This document shows, one piece after another, positions 1-8,605 of a stretch of 64,000 bases of DNA. A program made the translations under genes and the position numbers. How positions within the stretch are numbered: position 1 is the stretch's first letter; the number at the start of each line of letters is the position of its first letter. This DNA comes from Sulfotelmatobacter sp049792875 (lineage in GTDB: Bacteria; Acidobacteriota; Terriglobia; Terriglobales; Acidobacteriaceae): contig JBARBI010000211.1 in assembly GCA_049792875.1 (NCBI GenBank), forward strand, positions 1 to 64,000, written 5' to 3'. The notes below the pieces were generated by a model, which saw only the letters and a list, made by a program, of their open reading frames with translations, did not search any database and had not been told where the DNA came from.

Positions 1-67
1 ACGCAAAACTCGGGGCCGAGTGGATCGCTAGTCCTTTCTCGTGAGGCTTCTTCCTCCCCTGCTTCAT
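1..67 (-). CDS. Possible 5' end of a gene leaving the left edge
   Basis: An open frame starts with ATG at 67 on the minus strand and runs off the window, giving 22 residues that begin MKQGRKKPHEKGLAIHSAP. The pattern HEKGLAIH recalls the short reading frames found beside group II intron reverse transcriptases in many bacteria, which would put a retroelement just left of the window. That is a recollection of a pattern, not an alignment, and the visible piece is too short to be firm. Confidence 0.25.
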   Translation of the reverse strand, partial: MKQGRKKPHEKGLAIHSAPSFA

Positions 68-927
68 GCCGGTTTTAGCCCGGCGCACCGTAATAGAGAT
101 GTTTTGCAACCGCTCACCCAGTTCTGAGGCGCGGGAAATTGCAGCTATGCCATTTCGCGATTCGCGTATTGTGTCGCGACGGAATGGAAATCTACAGTTC
201 TCAACGCAGCTCATGTAGGGTAAATGCCTGATTGGCGGCTCATCTCCCTTGCCGCAGCATTCTGTCAGCGGATGCCGAGTGTTCTCCCGGTTGCAACACC
301 GCCACCTTGCGCGTGACTGAGATCGCAAAAAAAGGGGGCCCAGCCCATGATGGATCTGCTCGCTCTCGCCGCCATTCTTACGGTCCGTGTTTCCATTGCA
401 CCGATTCGTTATTTCGAGCGTGTTTCCATGCCACCGATTCGTTATTTCGAACCTTATCCCAGGGTCGATTGTCCTAAAGGTTATTCCGTATGGTGGCCTG
501 CGAACCTGGAATTCGACAACGACAAGTACGCCGAATGTGTGAAATACGTTGCGCCGGCAAAAGCGTCGGCACGTAAGCACCCACACAAGCCGGCAGAAAG
601 CCAGCGCTCCATGATGAGGGGTGTTGGGCAGGTTGCGGGAAGCAAGTGACCCCGTCCCCCGGCTAGCTTGCCCTGGCTCTTGCCGCGCGGCAGACGAAAC
701 ATCATCGCTCTTGCACGGTCGTCATTCAAGAAAGGTCCGATGCCGCTCGGGGGAAGTTCTGGTGCGTGAATTACTAGGGCTCCCGTCAAGCGAAGGGGCG
801 CTAATCTCGATAGCTGTCGGCCAGCCGATGGACGCTCGTTGAGGGGTTTTGAGTGATATCCCGAATTTACGCCAACTCCGTGGCTTTCGTTGACTTGCTG
901 GCCACCCCGACGTAACATTTGCCCGGA
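68..927. other. Gene-poor spacer before the first kinase
   Basis: No convincing gene is visible in this stretch. Short frames exist on both strands (for example 347-649 on the plus strand), but they lack recognisable domains and overlap each other. A short GC hairpin (GCCGG/CCCGGC) lies at about 68-84 and a 33-bp direct duplication at 386-451. No clear promoter for the kinase gene could be fixed. Confidence 0.5.
386..451 (+). repeat. 33-bp tandem direct duplication
   Basis: Two adjacent 33-bp units (386-418 and 419-451) share the core CACCGATTCGTTATTTCGA and differ at only a few bases. The duplication keeps phase with three, so the plus-strand frame across it stays open, but no gene is secure here. 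Confidence 0.7.
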
Positions 928-3588
928 ATGATAGGCCAAACCATCTCACATTATCGCGTGATCGAGAAACTCGGCGGGGGCGGGATGGGTGTTGTCTACA
1001 AGGCCGAGGATGTGAAACTTGGCCGTTTCGTCGCCCTCAAATTTCTGCCCGATGACGTGGCGAAAGACTCGCAGGCGTTGGCCCGCTTCCAGCGCGAAGC
1101 CAAAGCGGCCTCTGCTCTGAATCATCCCAACATCTGCACCATCTACGAGATCGACGATCAGGGCGGTCAGGCGTTCATCGCCATGGAGTATCTGGAAGGC
1201 GTAACGCTGAAGCACAAGATCGCCGCGAAGCCGTTGGATATTGCGATCGTGCTCGAATTGAGCATCCAGATCGCCGATGCGCTGGACGCGGCGCATTCCA
1301 AAGGCATAATTCACCGCGATATCAAGCCGGCAAACATTTTTGTGACGGCCCGAGGGCAGGCGAAAATTCTGGATTTTGGTCTGGCCAAAGTCACCGCCCA
1401 ACCGCAGAGCGAAGGGATGACCGGCCCGACGATTGAAACCGAGGAACATCTGACAAGTCCCGGCAGTGCGCTGGGAACGATTGCTTACATGTCGCCAGAG
1501 CAGGCACGCGGCGAAGAACTCGATGCGCGCTCCGATTTGTTCTCGTTTGGGGTCGTTCTGTACGAGATGGCCACGGCGCGTCCGGCATTCTCCGGCGGAA
1601 CATCCGCCGTGATCTTCGATGCCATTCTGCACCGGGCGCCAGTTTCGCCGCTGCGCCTCAATACCGACCTGCCGGCGGAACTCGATCGCATCATTAACAA
1701 GGCGCTTGAAAAAGATCGTGATCTGCGCTACCAATCGGCTGCCGAACTTCGCAGCGACTTGAAGCGTTCGCGACGTGACACAGACTCGGGACGATCAAGT
1801 GCCGCCTTGCCGAGCGTGGCCGATGGGAATCCCCCATCCTCCGCGAGTGGAGCGCTCAGAACAGGAGCGCAGCCAACGAAGTCCCAGCATAGGATCTACA
1901 TTGTTGTGGCTACGGTCCTTGCAATTGCTGCCCTCGGTGCGCTGGCCGCGCTTTATTTCCGCAATCCCTCCAGCGCTCTGCAAAAGGTTGTTCAAATCAG
2001 CCATTGGAACAAGCCGATGAACAATTCGGTTCTTTCTCCCGATGGCCATACGGTGGCGTTCACCTCGCCGATTGCCGGATTCGAGCAGGTGTTCGTGATG
2101 CTCTCGACAGGCGGAGATCCTCTGCAACTCACCAACGACTCGGTCGACAAATATGTCGACAGTTTTTCGCCAGACGGCACCCAAATTTATTTTTCGCTCG
2201 ACTTCAGTCAGGAAGAAATCAGGAGTGTGCCAACGCTCGGCGGCGCGTCCACGATTGCGGCCGCTGGATTCGGTTTGGCCTTGTCTCCCGACGGAAACAC
2301 TCTCTATTACGTAAAGAGCCGTCGTGAAAATGCCGTTTTCCGCAAACCGAAGACTGGCTTGGCCGAGGATATGCTTTTTCGTGCTCCAGAGGGATCGACC
2401 CCGGTAGAAATCTTGCCTTTCCCGGACGGTACAGATCTCCTGATCCTCACCGGAAACGACACCGTTCAGGGCTCAACAAGTCTGACGTTGTACCGCCTTA
2501 ACGTGAACACGCACGCCTCCCAGAAAATCGGTGAACTCGCCGGGAGCCCGACAGGCCTGGCCTGGAACGATCCAGGCAAGACTTTTCTGTGCAGCCGAAC
2601 GGTCAATGACGTCACGAATATCTGGGAGTACCGAGTGCCTGATGGTAACCTCCGACAAGTAACTTCCGGCGCCGGTCCTGATCTTTCGCCGATGCCCGCC
2701 CCGAATGCCACCGGGATTTACTTTGTGAATGGCAGGAGATCGGGATTCCTTACGGTTTACCACCCAAGGACGAAACAGTCGTTTGACTTGACCAATGAGG
2801 AAGCCACTCAGCCGGCGCTCTCTTGGGATGGCCGGCATGTTATGTACATCACCCTTTCGGGCAACGCACAGCAGGGAGATCTCTGGGTTTCCGACATAGA
2901 TGGCAACAACCGTGTCAAAATCACTTCTGGCACCGAACTTGTGACGGTGACTTTTACTTCGGACGATTCCAAATTGGTATTTGCCGCGGTTGAGGGTGGC
3001 AAGACAAAAATCTACATCGTCAAACTCGATGGCACGGGTCTTCGCCAGGTACCCTGGTCGGGTGCTTCGGGCGGCTATGGCTCGGCAAGTGTTGATCCGA
3101 ACTATTTCTATCTGGGTGGGCAGGAGAGCGATCTAGCCAAGCTCACCATCTGGAGAGTCGCCGCGGATGGCTCAAGCGTCGAGAAATTAGTAGATAATTG
3201 CGGCGCAGTCTGGGACGGATCGCCCGATGGAAAATATTTGATCGCGTCACAGAGCTCAACAGCCCAACTGCTGGGTATCAGCGAGTTCTCGCTGGCTGAT
3301 CGCAAGTGCATCCAGTTATTGCCGGAGATTAGCGCCCTGGTCGTGCGCTTTTCTTCGGATGGTAAATCAATCCTTTACTTAGGCGCTTCACACGGAGAGA
3401 CAACGATCTATCGCCAGCCTTGGCACGACGGAAAGCTTTCCGGGCCTGCCCAGGAAGCCGTCAAGCTGCCCTTCGCATTCCGCCAGGGTTACAACGGCAA
3501 TGCCTACGAATTTTCCAAAGACCTCTCCACTGTTGTTTACGCCCGCCCAAGCGGGCACGCCGACCTTTATCTTCTGAGACAGAAATGA
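928..3588 (+). CDS. Transmembrane Ser/Thr protein kinase with PD40 propeller sensor
   Basis: Hanks-type eukaryotic-like kinase that should phosphorylate Ser/Thr on cytoplasmic targets. Visible motifs from the ATG at 928: glycine loop GGGGMGVVYKAE, catalytic lysine in VALK (about 38), HRDIKPAN (129-136), DFG (149-151) and the APE-equivalent MSPEQARG. A single membrane helix lies near residues 322-344, followed by about 540 residues of TolB/PD40-like propeller repeats (LSPDGHTVAF, FSPDGTQIYF, LSPDGNTLYY). A TTG three codons upstream is in frame, but the paralogue at 43777-46428 starts MIGQTVSHYR, which supports 928. The propeller is presumably a periplasmic ligand or protein sensor; the ligand is unknown. 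Confidence 0.93.
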   Translation: MIGQTISHYRVIEKLGGGGMGVVYKAEDVKLGRFVALKFLPDDVAKDSQALARFQREAKAASALNHPNICTIYEIDDQGGQAFIAMEYLEGVTLKHKIAAKPLDIAIVLELSIQIADALDAAHSKGIIHRDIKPANIFVTARGQAKILDFGLAKVTAQPQSEGMTGPTIETEEHLTSPGSALGTIAYMSPEQARGEELDARSDLFSFGVVLYEMATARPAFSGGTSAVIFDAILHRAPVSPLRLNTDLPAELDRIINKALEKDRDLRYQSAAELRSDLKRSRRDTDSGRSSAALPSVADGNPPSSASGALRTGAQPTKSQHRIYIVVATVLAIAALGALAALYFRNPSSALQKVVQISHWNKPMNNSVLSPDGHTVAFTSPIAGFEQVFVMLSTGGDPLQLTNDSVDKYVDSFSPDGTQIYFSLDFSQEEIRSVPTLGGASTIAAAGFGLALSPDGNTLYYVKSRRENAVFRKPKTGLAEDMLFRAPEGSTPVEILPFPDGTDLLILTGNDTVQGSTSLTLYRLNVNTHASQKIGELAGSPTGLAWNDPGKTFLCSRTVNDVTNIWEYRVPDGNLRQVTSGAGPDLSPMPAPNATGIYFVNGRRSGFLTVYHPRTKQSFDLTNEEATQPALSWDGRHVMYITLSGNAQQGDLWVSDIDGNNRVKITSGTELVTVTFTSDDSKLVFAAVEGGKTKIYIVKLDGTGLRQVPWSGASGGYGSASVDPNYFYLGGQESDLAKLTIWRVAADGSSVEKLVDNCGAVWDGSPDGKYLIASQSSTAQLLGISEFSLADRKCIQLLPEISALVVRFSSDGKSILYLGASHGETTIYRQPWHDGKLSGPAQEAVKLPFAFRQGYNGNAYEFSKDLSTVVYARPSGHADLYLLRQK

Positions 3589-3716
3589 AATTTCTCCGGG
3601 CGATGTATGGCGACGACACCCCGCTGGCGGTTGATCGCGGTAACTTGCCAGGGCCCGCGTGAGGTTCAAATAAAGAAACAAAGCGCACGCTGTGCCAACC
3701 CAGCTCGCCTATCACT

Positions 3717-3992
3717 CTACGCCGAAGGAAGCAGCTGTTCCAGCCGCCGGAGCAGCGGTTGGAGTGACGTTAAATAGGCCATTTCATTCAGAACCCTGCC
3801 CAGCGGCACGCTGAGATCCCGGTAGGGATACCACTGGTCGTGGTACCCCCCGGACGGACCCGGACGGGCGACACTCACCGCGTAGGTCCTAGTGAGTCGT
3901 CTGGCAAAGATCACTTGCCCAACAGGGCGGTGAGACACCGAGAAGGTTCCAGAGACAATCCGCATTCCTCCTGCCCCGGATGCCAGCGCCAT
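3717..3992 (-). CDS. Hypothetical small protein, doubtful
   Basis: A 91-codon frame sits between the kinase and the ArsR gene, on the opposite strand. It contains YHDQWYPYRDLSVPLG and ends LLRRLEQLLPSA, a composition compatible with a real protein, but I recognise no family. A second ATG lies ten codons in. The frame could equally be a chance opening in GC-rich DNA or a degraded remnant. Apart from it, 3589-4090 shows no gene. Confidence 0.3.
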   Translation of the reverse strand: MALASGAGGMRIVSGTFSVSHRPVGQVIFARRLTRTYAVSVARPGPSGGYHDQWYPYRDLSVPLGRVLNEMAYLTSLQPLLRRLEQLLPSA

Positions 3993-4091
3993 CGCCCTGC
4001 CGGCTCGCCCCTCCTGCGCAGAGTATCAATCAGCGCAGGTGTCAGGGATCAGAGATCAGGAAACAGAAATCAAGAATCGCAAAATTCACAC

Positions 4092-4130
4092 TTGACATTG
4101 ACCCGATTATCCACAACTATAGGGTTGTGG
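4092..4130 (+). promoter_or_regulatory. Promoter with overlapping palindromic operator for the ArsR gene
   Basis: TTGACA at 4092-4097 is followed by an AT-rich candidate -10 (TATAGG at 4118-4123, or AACTAT at 4115-4120). A perfect inverted repeat CCACAAC-N6-GTTGTGG (4111-4117 and 4124-4130) covers the -10 region. An ArsR dimer bound there would occlude RNA polymerase, the usual autoregulatory arrangement in this family. Function is inferred from position and symmetry. Confidence 0.6.
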
Positions 4131-4474
4131 ATAGTCTGGGTACAACATTTGCGGCTTTGTCTGATCCAACCCGCCGGGCAATGATCGAACGACTCTCGCA
4201 AGGGCCTGCCTCTGTGCATGGATTGACGGAACCGTTTGCACTCTCGCAGCAGATGATTTCAAAACACATTGCCTACCTGGTGCGGGCGCGGATTGTAATC
4301 AAGACGAAGCGTGGACGAGAGAGTGTGTGCACGCTTAGGCCAGAGGCGATTAAGACGGTCAGCGACTGGGCGATTAGCTATCGCCGATTCTGGGAAGAGA
4401 GTTTCGACAAGCTGGATGTAGTTGTAAATCAAATGAAGAAAGAGGAGGTCAGAGATGACAGGAAACACGGTTAG
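4127..4474 (+). CDS. ArsR-family transcriptional regulator
   Basis: Winged-helix repressor of the ArsR subgroup that is usually encoded next to SRPBCC (AHSA1-like) proteins. The core FAALSDPTRRAMIERLSQGPAS and the recognition region FALSQQMISKHIAYLVRARIV match that group, which generally lacks metal-binding cysteines. The frame is open from 3980, but the family normally begins just before the FAALSDPTRR core, so the GTG at 4127 is chosen. That start lies inside the operator palindrome and would give an almost leaderless message, so the exact start is uncertain. The 3' end overlaps the next gene by 20 bp, indicating co-transcription. Confidence 0.85.
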   Translation: MDSLGTTFAALSDPTRRAMIERLSQGPASVHGLTEPFALSQQMISKHIAYLVRARIVIKTKRGRESVCTLRPEAIKTVSDWAISYRRFWEESFDKLDVVVNQMKKEEVRDDRKHG

Positions 4475-4964
4475 CGAAATTGAGCGGATGGTCGTTACAA
4501 GAATTTTTGATGCCCCACGCGAGTTGGTTTGGAAGGCGTGGACAGACCCGAAGTACGTGATGCAGTGGTGGGGACCGAAGGGCTTTACTGCGCCCGTTTG
4601 TCAGATGGATTTTCGCGTTGGAGGAAAATTTCTCTGCTGCATGCAGACGCCGGATGGGCAGGAGTTCTGGAATGCGGGTGAATACCACGAGATTGTTCTG
4701 CACGAGAAGATCGTTTCCTCCATGTACTTTTCGGACTCGAAGGGAAACAAGATCGAGCCTGCGCAATTAGGAATAGAACATGAGGCTATAGACGGTGCGT
4801 ACGACGTGACCATCTTTGAGGATCTCGGAAACGGCCAGACGAAACTTACCTTCATTGGAAATGAACCCATGGAGAGCGCGAAAAATAGCGGTCAAATGGA
4901 GGGCTGGATCCAGATACTCGATAAAGTTGCTGTGGTTGTTGCGGGGCTAATGCAGGCGAAATAG
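4455..4964 (+). CDS. SRPBCC / AHSA1-like domain protein
   Basis: A 169-residue START-like (SRPBCC, activator of Hsp90 ATPase homology) protein. Hallmarks are RIFDAPRELVWKAWTDPKYV near the N terminus, the WWGPKGFT turn, and a C-terminal amphipathic helix ending WIQILDKVAVVVAGLMQ. The fold makes a hydrophobic cavity, and family members bind small hydrophobic ligands or are of unknown role. The gene is translationally coupled to the ArsR gene (20-bp overlap, AGGAGG-like site inside the upstream gene), so its level probably follows that repressor. Confidence 0.88.
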   Translation: MTGNTVSEIERMVVTRIFDAPRELVWKAWTDPKYVMQWWGPKGFTAPVCQMDFRVGGKFLCCMQTPDGQEFWNAGEYHEIVLHEKIVSSMYFSDSKGNKIEPAQLGIEHEAIDGAYDVTIFEDLGNGQTKLTFIGNEPMESAKNSGQMEGWIQILDKVAVVVAGLMQAK

Positions 4965-5234
4965 GAAGTTGACGTTTTGACGATCGTCATGCGCGAGATA
5001 CAGCTGAGGCGGGCGGCGAAGGCTTGGTTAGAACAGGCTTCTCGCCGCTCGGCCGAATCGTCACCTTTCCGGATAAGTGACCCTTGGCTCAACTGTTGAC
5101 TTCAGGCCTTATCACAACTTTTCGTCTTTTGTTCGTCAGATAGGCGACAGAGTGGACAGCTTCATCTTTCGCTCCCGCCGAGGTGTACAATGCGTCCGCT
5201 TCACTAACAATCAACAAAACAATAAGGAGGACGT

Positions 5235-5675
5235 ATGCGTCGATCACTGTGGATGCTTGCAATCGCTTTGGGGCTCATCGCGGTATGGTCCATCGGACGC
5301 CTTCAGGCGCAAGGAAACAAGGTCACCTTCGCTGATCCGAATCACGCGACCTTCACTGAATTGCCGAGCGGCGGCAGAGCAGGTGTTTCCTCTGCGACGC
5401 TGTGGGGAGACCCAAACGCCGGCGCGGCTGGCACGTACACGAAATTCGTCCCCGGATGGGATGCTGGCTGGCACACCCACACCGCCGATGTGTGGATCGT
5501 AGGCATCAAAGGTGCCTATCTCTACAAGGACGAAGCCGGCGAGAAGCGCGTAGGCCCGGGCGACTTCCTCCGCGTCCCCGGCGGGCATAAACACTGGAGC
5601 GGCGGCGACAAGAAAGAAGGCGCCCTGTTCTATACAGAAACCTCTGGCAAGTTCGATCTGATCCCGGCCAAGTAG
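5235..5675 (+). CDS. Secreted cupin-fold protein
   Basis: A 146-residue protein with an N-terminal signal peptide (about residues 1-26, hydrophobic stretch LWMLAIALGLIAVW, cleavage near LQAQ). The remainder is one cupin barrel: motif 1 reads WHTHTADVWIVGIKGAYLY and motif 2 GPGDFLRVPGGHKHW, giving the expected histidine metal ligands. A strong ribosome site (AAGGAGG, about 5224-5230) precedes the ATG. It is probably a periplasmic metal-dependent protein, possibly an enzyme; the substrate cannot be told. It stands alone, with no gene in 4965-5234. Confidence 0.82.
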   Translation: MRRSLWMLAIALGLIAVWSIGRLQAQGNKVTFADPNHATFTELPSGGRAGVSSATLWGDPNAGAAGTYTKFVPGWDAGWHTHTADVWIVGIKGAYLYKDEAGEKRVGPGDFLRVPGGHKHWSGGDKKEGALFYTETSGKFDLIPAK

Positions 5676-5691
5676 ATTAAATAAACATGTA

Positions 5692-5885
5692 GGGACAGCC
5701 GAGGGCGGCTGTCCCGTCGAGCGAAACTCGACAGGGTGAGTGCCCGATTCTAAATCGGGTCCTTTGCGATTTAGAGTTGAGGCTGAACGCAAATTCCCAA
5801 TGAACGATGAGATCGCGGTAGGGACGATCATGTGCTGATCGCCCGTCCGGGTCTAGGGAGGGGTCGCGAGCAATCGCGATCCTAC
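5692..5885. repeat. Cluster of GC hairpin repeats
   Basis: Several palindromes follow each other. GGGACAGCC-N6-GGCTGTCCC (5692-5715) is followed by GTCGAG-N5-CTCGAC (5716-5732) and CCCGAT-N5-ATCGGG (about 5752-5768), then by looser inverted repeats containing GATCA/TGATC and CGCGA/TCGCG up to about 5885. The first arm pair recurs at 9115, 10839, 15463, 17085 and 34627. The first hairpin sits 16 bp past the cupin stop and could help end its transcript, but no T run follows. The rest of 5886-6194 shows no gene. Confidence 0.8.
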
Positions 5886-6194
5886 TCCGATCAAGTGAGC
5901 CAAAAGAAACTGGTTTGCTTCGGGGTAGATGAGTGAAATAGAGATATTTCGCCAATCATCACAACGCACCACCTCAGGATGACGGAGCGAGAGGTCGCCG
6001 CGATGCCGAAGGCCGAGGGCTTGATTTTCAATTCTCCAAAATGGCATCCCAGAGTCGTGCTGACATCCCGTGATTACCAGCCTGAGGCGAGGGTTCGCGT
6101 GGGGGCCACAGAATTAGCTAACCAACGCCATTCTAAGACGTCTTAGCAACAGCAGTAGTGTGCCCTGCAATTACGTGGTAGGAGTTGCGCTAAG

Positions 6195-7250
6195 ATGAAC
6201 CGAGCTCTGCTGCTTTTAGCTGTGCCTGCGTGCTTATTTGCCGTCTCACCTGCATGGGCCAGTCAGCCCGACTTCCATCTGCAGGTCGTTCCGGCAACTG
6301 TTTACAAAGTAGACGATCCCGGAAATTTGAACACGTCATCATTCGTATTCAATATCGCGGCGATTTGCTCCACCGACTGTGAGCTCACCCCGATATCCGC
6401 CCGCGTGGAACTCTCGAGTGCCGGATCTATCGTTGAGAGCCAGGATTGGACGACTGAAATGCTGGCGAAGATCAAACAGATAAGCTATCAGATCCTGCCG
6501 AACGACCCGTTCGCGTTCCCGACATTTACGCTGCCCGAGGCATTTGACGTTCTCTTTTACTTCCGCCATCCCCAGGCATTGGCGATTGACTCCGCAGCGG
6601 TCCGGCTCACAGTTGCCGATGCGAAGGGCCATCGGGCGGAACAGATGCTCAGGATCCCGATTCGATACTACCAACAGAAGACAACGCTCATCGTTCCCTT
6701 TCGTGGTCATGGAATTGTCGGGCAGGACTGGATCACCACCGGCGGCCACCACCAGTTTTCGAATGCCTTTGCCATAGACCTCGACGGCTTGGATTCGAAA
6801 GATGGGGAGCTCAGCGAGGCTAACGAGAATGCGGCGGATGCGGGCTGGGGCCGCGAGATCCTGGCACCTGCGGGTGGAACCGTGGTCTACGCTCGCAATG
6901 ACGTACCCGAAAACCCGCACCCGGGAAACTCCCCTGGTGACGATTATTACAGGCCACTCCATGACCCGGTTACGGCCTACGCGGGAAATTGCGTGATCAT
7001 CGACCATGGCAACTCCGAGTACAGCGTCATGATGCACATGCAAACAGGCTCCGTCACTGTCAAAGTGGGGGACCGGGTCGCCACGGGCCAGGTCATTGGA
7101 CGGTTGGGGAGCTCGGGAAGCGCAGGCGGACCACACCTGCACTATCAACTGCAATCAGGCCCGGGGCTTTGGCAGTACCCGTCGCTGCCGTTCCGGTTTC
7201 AAAACATCGATGGCCCGCTTCACCGAGGTGAGTACTTCGTCGCAAAATAG
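6195..7250 (+). CDS. Secreted M23-family (LytM-type) metallopeptidase
   Basis: A 351-residue protein with a signal peptide (1-22, ending SPAWA). Residues 25-160 form an extracytoplasmic beta-rich domain of no clear family. Residues 165-325 carry the M23 zinc peptidase: H186 and D195 in HHQFSNAFAIDL, then H281 in MMHMQTGSV and the GPHLHYQL motif (H314, H316). The run VKVGDRVATGQVIGRLGSSGSAGG is typical of M23 enzymes. Such enzymes cleave peptide cross-links of peptidoglycan or act as regulatory, enzyme-dead factors; here all four metal and catalytic positions are present. Monocistronic, flanked by spacers. Confidence 0.9.
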   Translation: MNRALLLLAVPACLFAVSPAWASQPDFHLQVVPATVYKVDDPGNLNTSSFVFNIAAICSTDCELTPISARVELSSAGSIVESQDWTTEMLAKIKQISYQILPNDPFAFPTFTLPEAFDVLFYFRHPQALAIDSAAVRLTVADAKGHRAEQMLRIPIRYYQQKTTLIVPFRGHGIVGQDWITTGGHHQFSNAFAIDLDGLDSKDGELSEANENAADAGWGREILAPAGGTVVYARNDVPENPHPGNSPGDDYYRPLHDPVTAYAGNCVIIDHGNSEYSVMMHMQTGSVTVKVGDRVATGQVIGRLGSSGSAGGPHLHYQLQSGPGLWQYPSLPFRFQNIDGPLHRGEYFVAK

Positions 7251-7434
7251 ATTGGCCATTTCTTCCGGTTTCCACGGGAGCCAACCGCACGGTCTCCGGT
7301 CTGACGCCGACTGGAACGCTCAACCGTAACCCCCGCATTTCGGGTGACAAAATAGCTGTTGTAACCAGGCCGTTTCACTCATTGAGAATTTCCGGCCTCG
7401 CGCCGAGGGTGGCAGGGTCACGGGTAGCCAACTG

Positions 7435-8463
7435 CTACTTGATTTGCACCAGTTCTTTCGCGGTGGACGCTTCGGGAATCGGCGGGGCGGGATGCTGCGG
7501 AGCGCGCCAGGAATCGAAGATGGAAACCTGGTGCACGCACGAAACTGTGCAGTGCGGGGCGCAGGATTTTTCGGTGAGATATTCGCGGCGCAGGTCGTCA
7601 CGCGTGTACGTGGCGAGCGGCACTCCAGGATAGCCACGCTGCTGCGAGCAGTAGTGCACGAGTCCGTCTTCGCAGATGTAGAGATAGCGGCCGCCGGCCC
7701 GGCAACGCCAGTCGTTGGGCTGGCCTTTCGCAATGTTGTCCTGAAATGCGTGGATGCGGGTAAAGCTGCTTTTTTCCAGTGCCTGCATTTCGTGATAGAT
7801 GCGGCGCTCTTCATCGCCCAGCGGCTGCAACTGGCCGCTGCCATCGTGAATAATGCCGATGGTCGAGGTGAAGCCGAGTTCAATGGCGCGTTTGCCGATC
7901 ACGAGCGCGTCCTGGGGATGGGAAATACCGCCCCCGACCACCGAATTAATGTTGACGTGAAAGTCGGCGTGCTCGGCGAGCAACTGCAACTTCTTGTCGA
8001 GAACCTTCAGGCTCTTCTTGGAAACGTCGTCGGGATTCACGTTGTCGATCGAAATTTGCAGCCACTCCAGCCCAGCGCGGTCGAGCCGCTGAATCCGCTC
8101 GGCGACGAGCAAGTAGCCGTTGGTTATGAGTCCGGCGATCATGCCGTTGGCGCGTATCCTGCGGATGACGTCATCGAGTTCGGGATGCATGAGCGGTTCG
8201 CCGCCGGAAATCGTCACGACTGCGGTACCGAGCGAGCCCAGCTTGTCGATGCGGCGGTACATTTCGTCGATCGGCACGGGCTTGGAGTAGTCGTCGAACT
8301 CGTTGCAGTAGGTGCAGGCGAGATTACAGCGGCGCATGGGGATGATGTGCGCCAGCAGTGGGTGGTCGGTCGAGGCCAGCGCGCGGACGGCCATGCTTGC
8401 TCCGCGCAGGTTGCGCTGAAGGGCTTTGGCGCGGCGGCGCAGATTGGTAAGAACAGATGGCAT
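7435..8463 (-). CDS. Radical SAM protein with cysteine-rich C terminus
   Basis: A 342-residue radical S-adenosylmethionine enzyme. The [4Fe-4S]/SAM motif is CNLACTYC (C46, C50, C53), followed by the SAM-binding TISGGEP (about 84-90). The C-terminal part has further cysteines (WRCRAGG, YICEDGLVHYCSQQRG, SCAPHCTVSCVHQ), suggesting a SPASM/twitch-type auxiliary cluster as in peptide-modifying or cofactor-maturing members. No precursor peptide gene is evident next to it, so the substrate is unknown. It heads a run of minus-strand genes extending to 11905, with gaps of about 90-140 bp or more. Confidence 0.88.
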   Translation of the reverse strand: MPSVLTNLRRRAKALQRNLRGASMAVRALASTDHPLLAHIIPMRRCNLACTYCNEFDDYSKPVPIDEMYRRIDKLGSLGTAVVTISGGEPLMHPELDDVIRRIRANGMIAGLITNGYLLVAERIQRLDRAGLEWLQISIDNVNPDDVSKKSLKVLDKKLQLLAEHADFHVNINSVVGGGISHPQDALVIGKRAIELGFTSTIGIIHDGSGQLQPLGDEERRIYHEMQALEKSSFTRIHAFQDNIAKGQPNDWRCRAGGRYLYICEDGLVHYCSQQRGYPGVPLATYTRDDLRREYLTEKSCAPHCTVSCVHQVSIFDSWRAPQHPAPPIPEASTAKELVQIK

Positions 8464-8605
8464 GGTTAGTGGCTAATTAACTATTACAACATAGGCTACG
8501 GATGGGCGCATGCGGGGCAGCAGCGTTTGGTTGATTCGGAGGGTTAAACGGCGAGTCAATTCGCTCGATCGGCCCGGTTTTTCCTGTTCGCGCTCCACTC
8601 TCGGT

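Noticed and set aside
946..1734. 262-codon antisense frame over the kinase domain
   Set aside because: It lies wholly opposite a gene with clear motifs; composition is that of a reverse-strand shadow.
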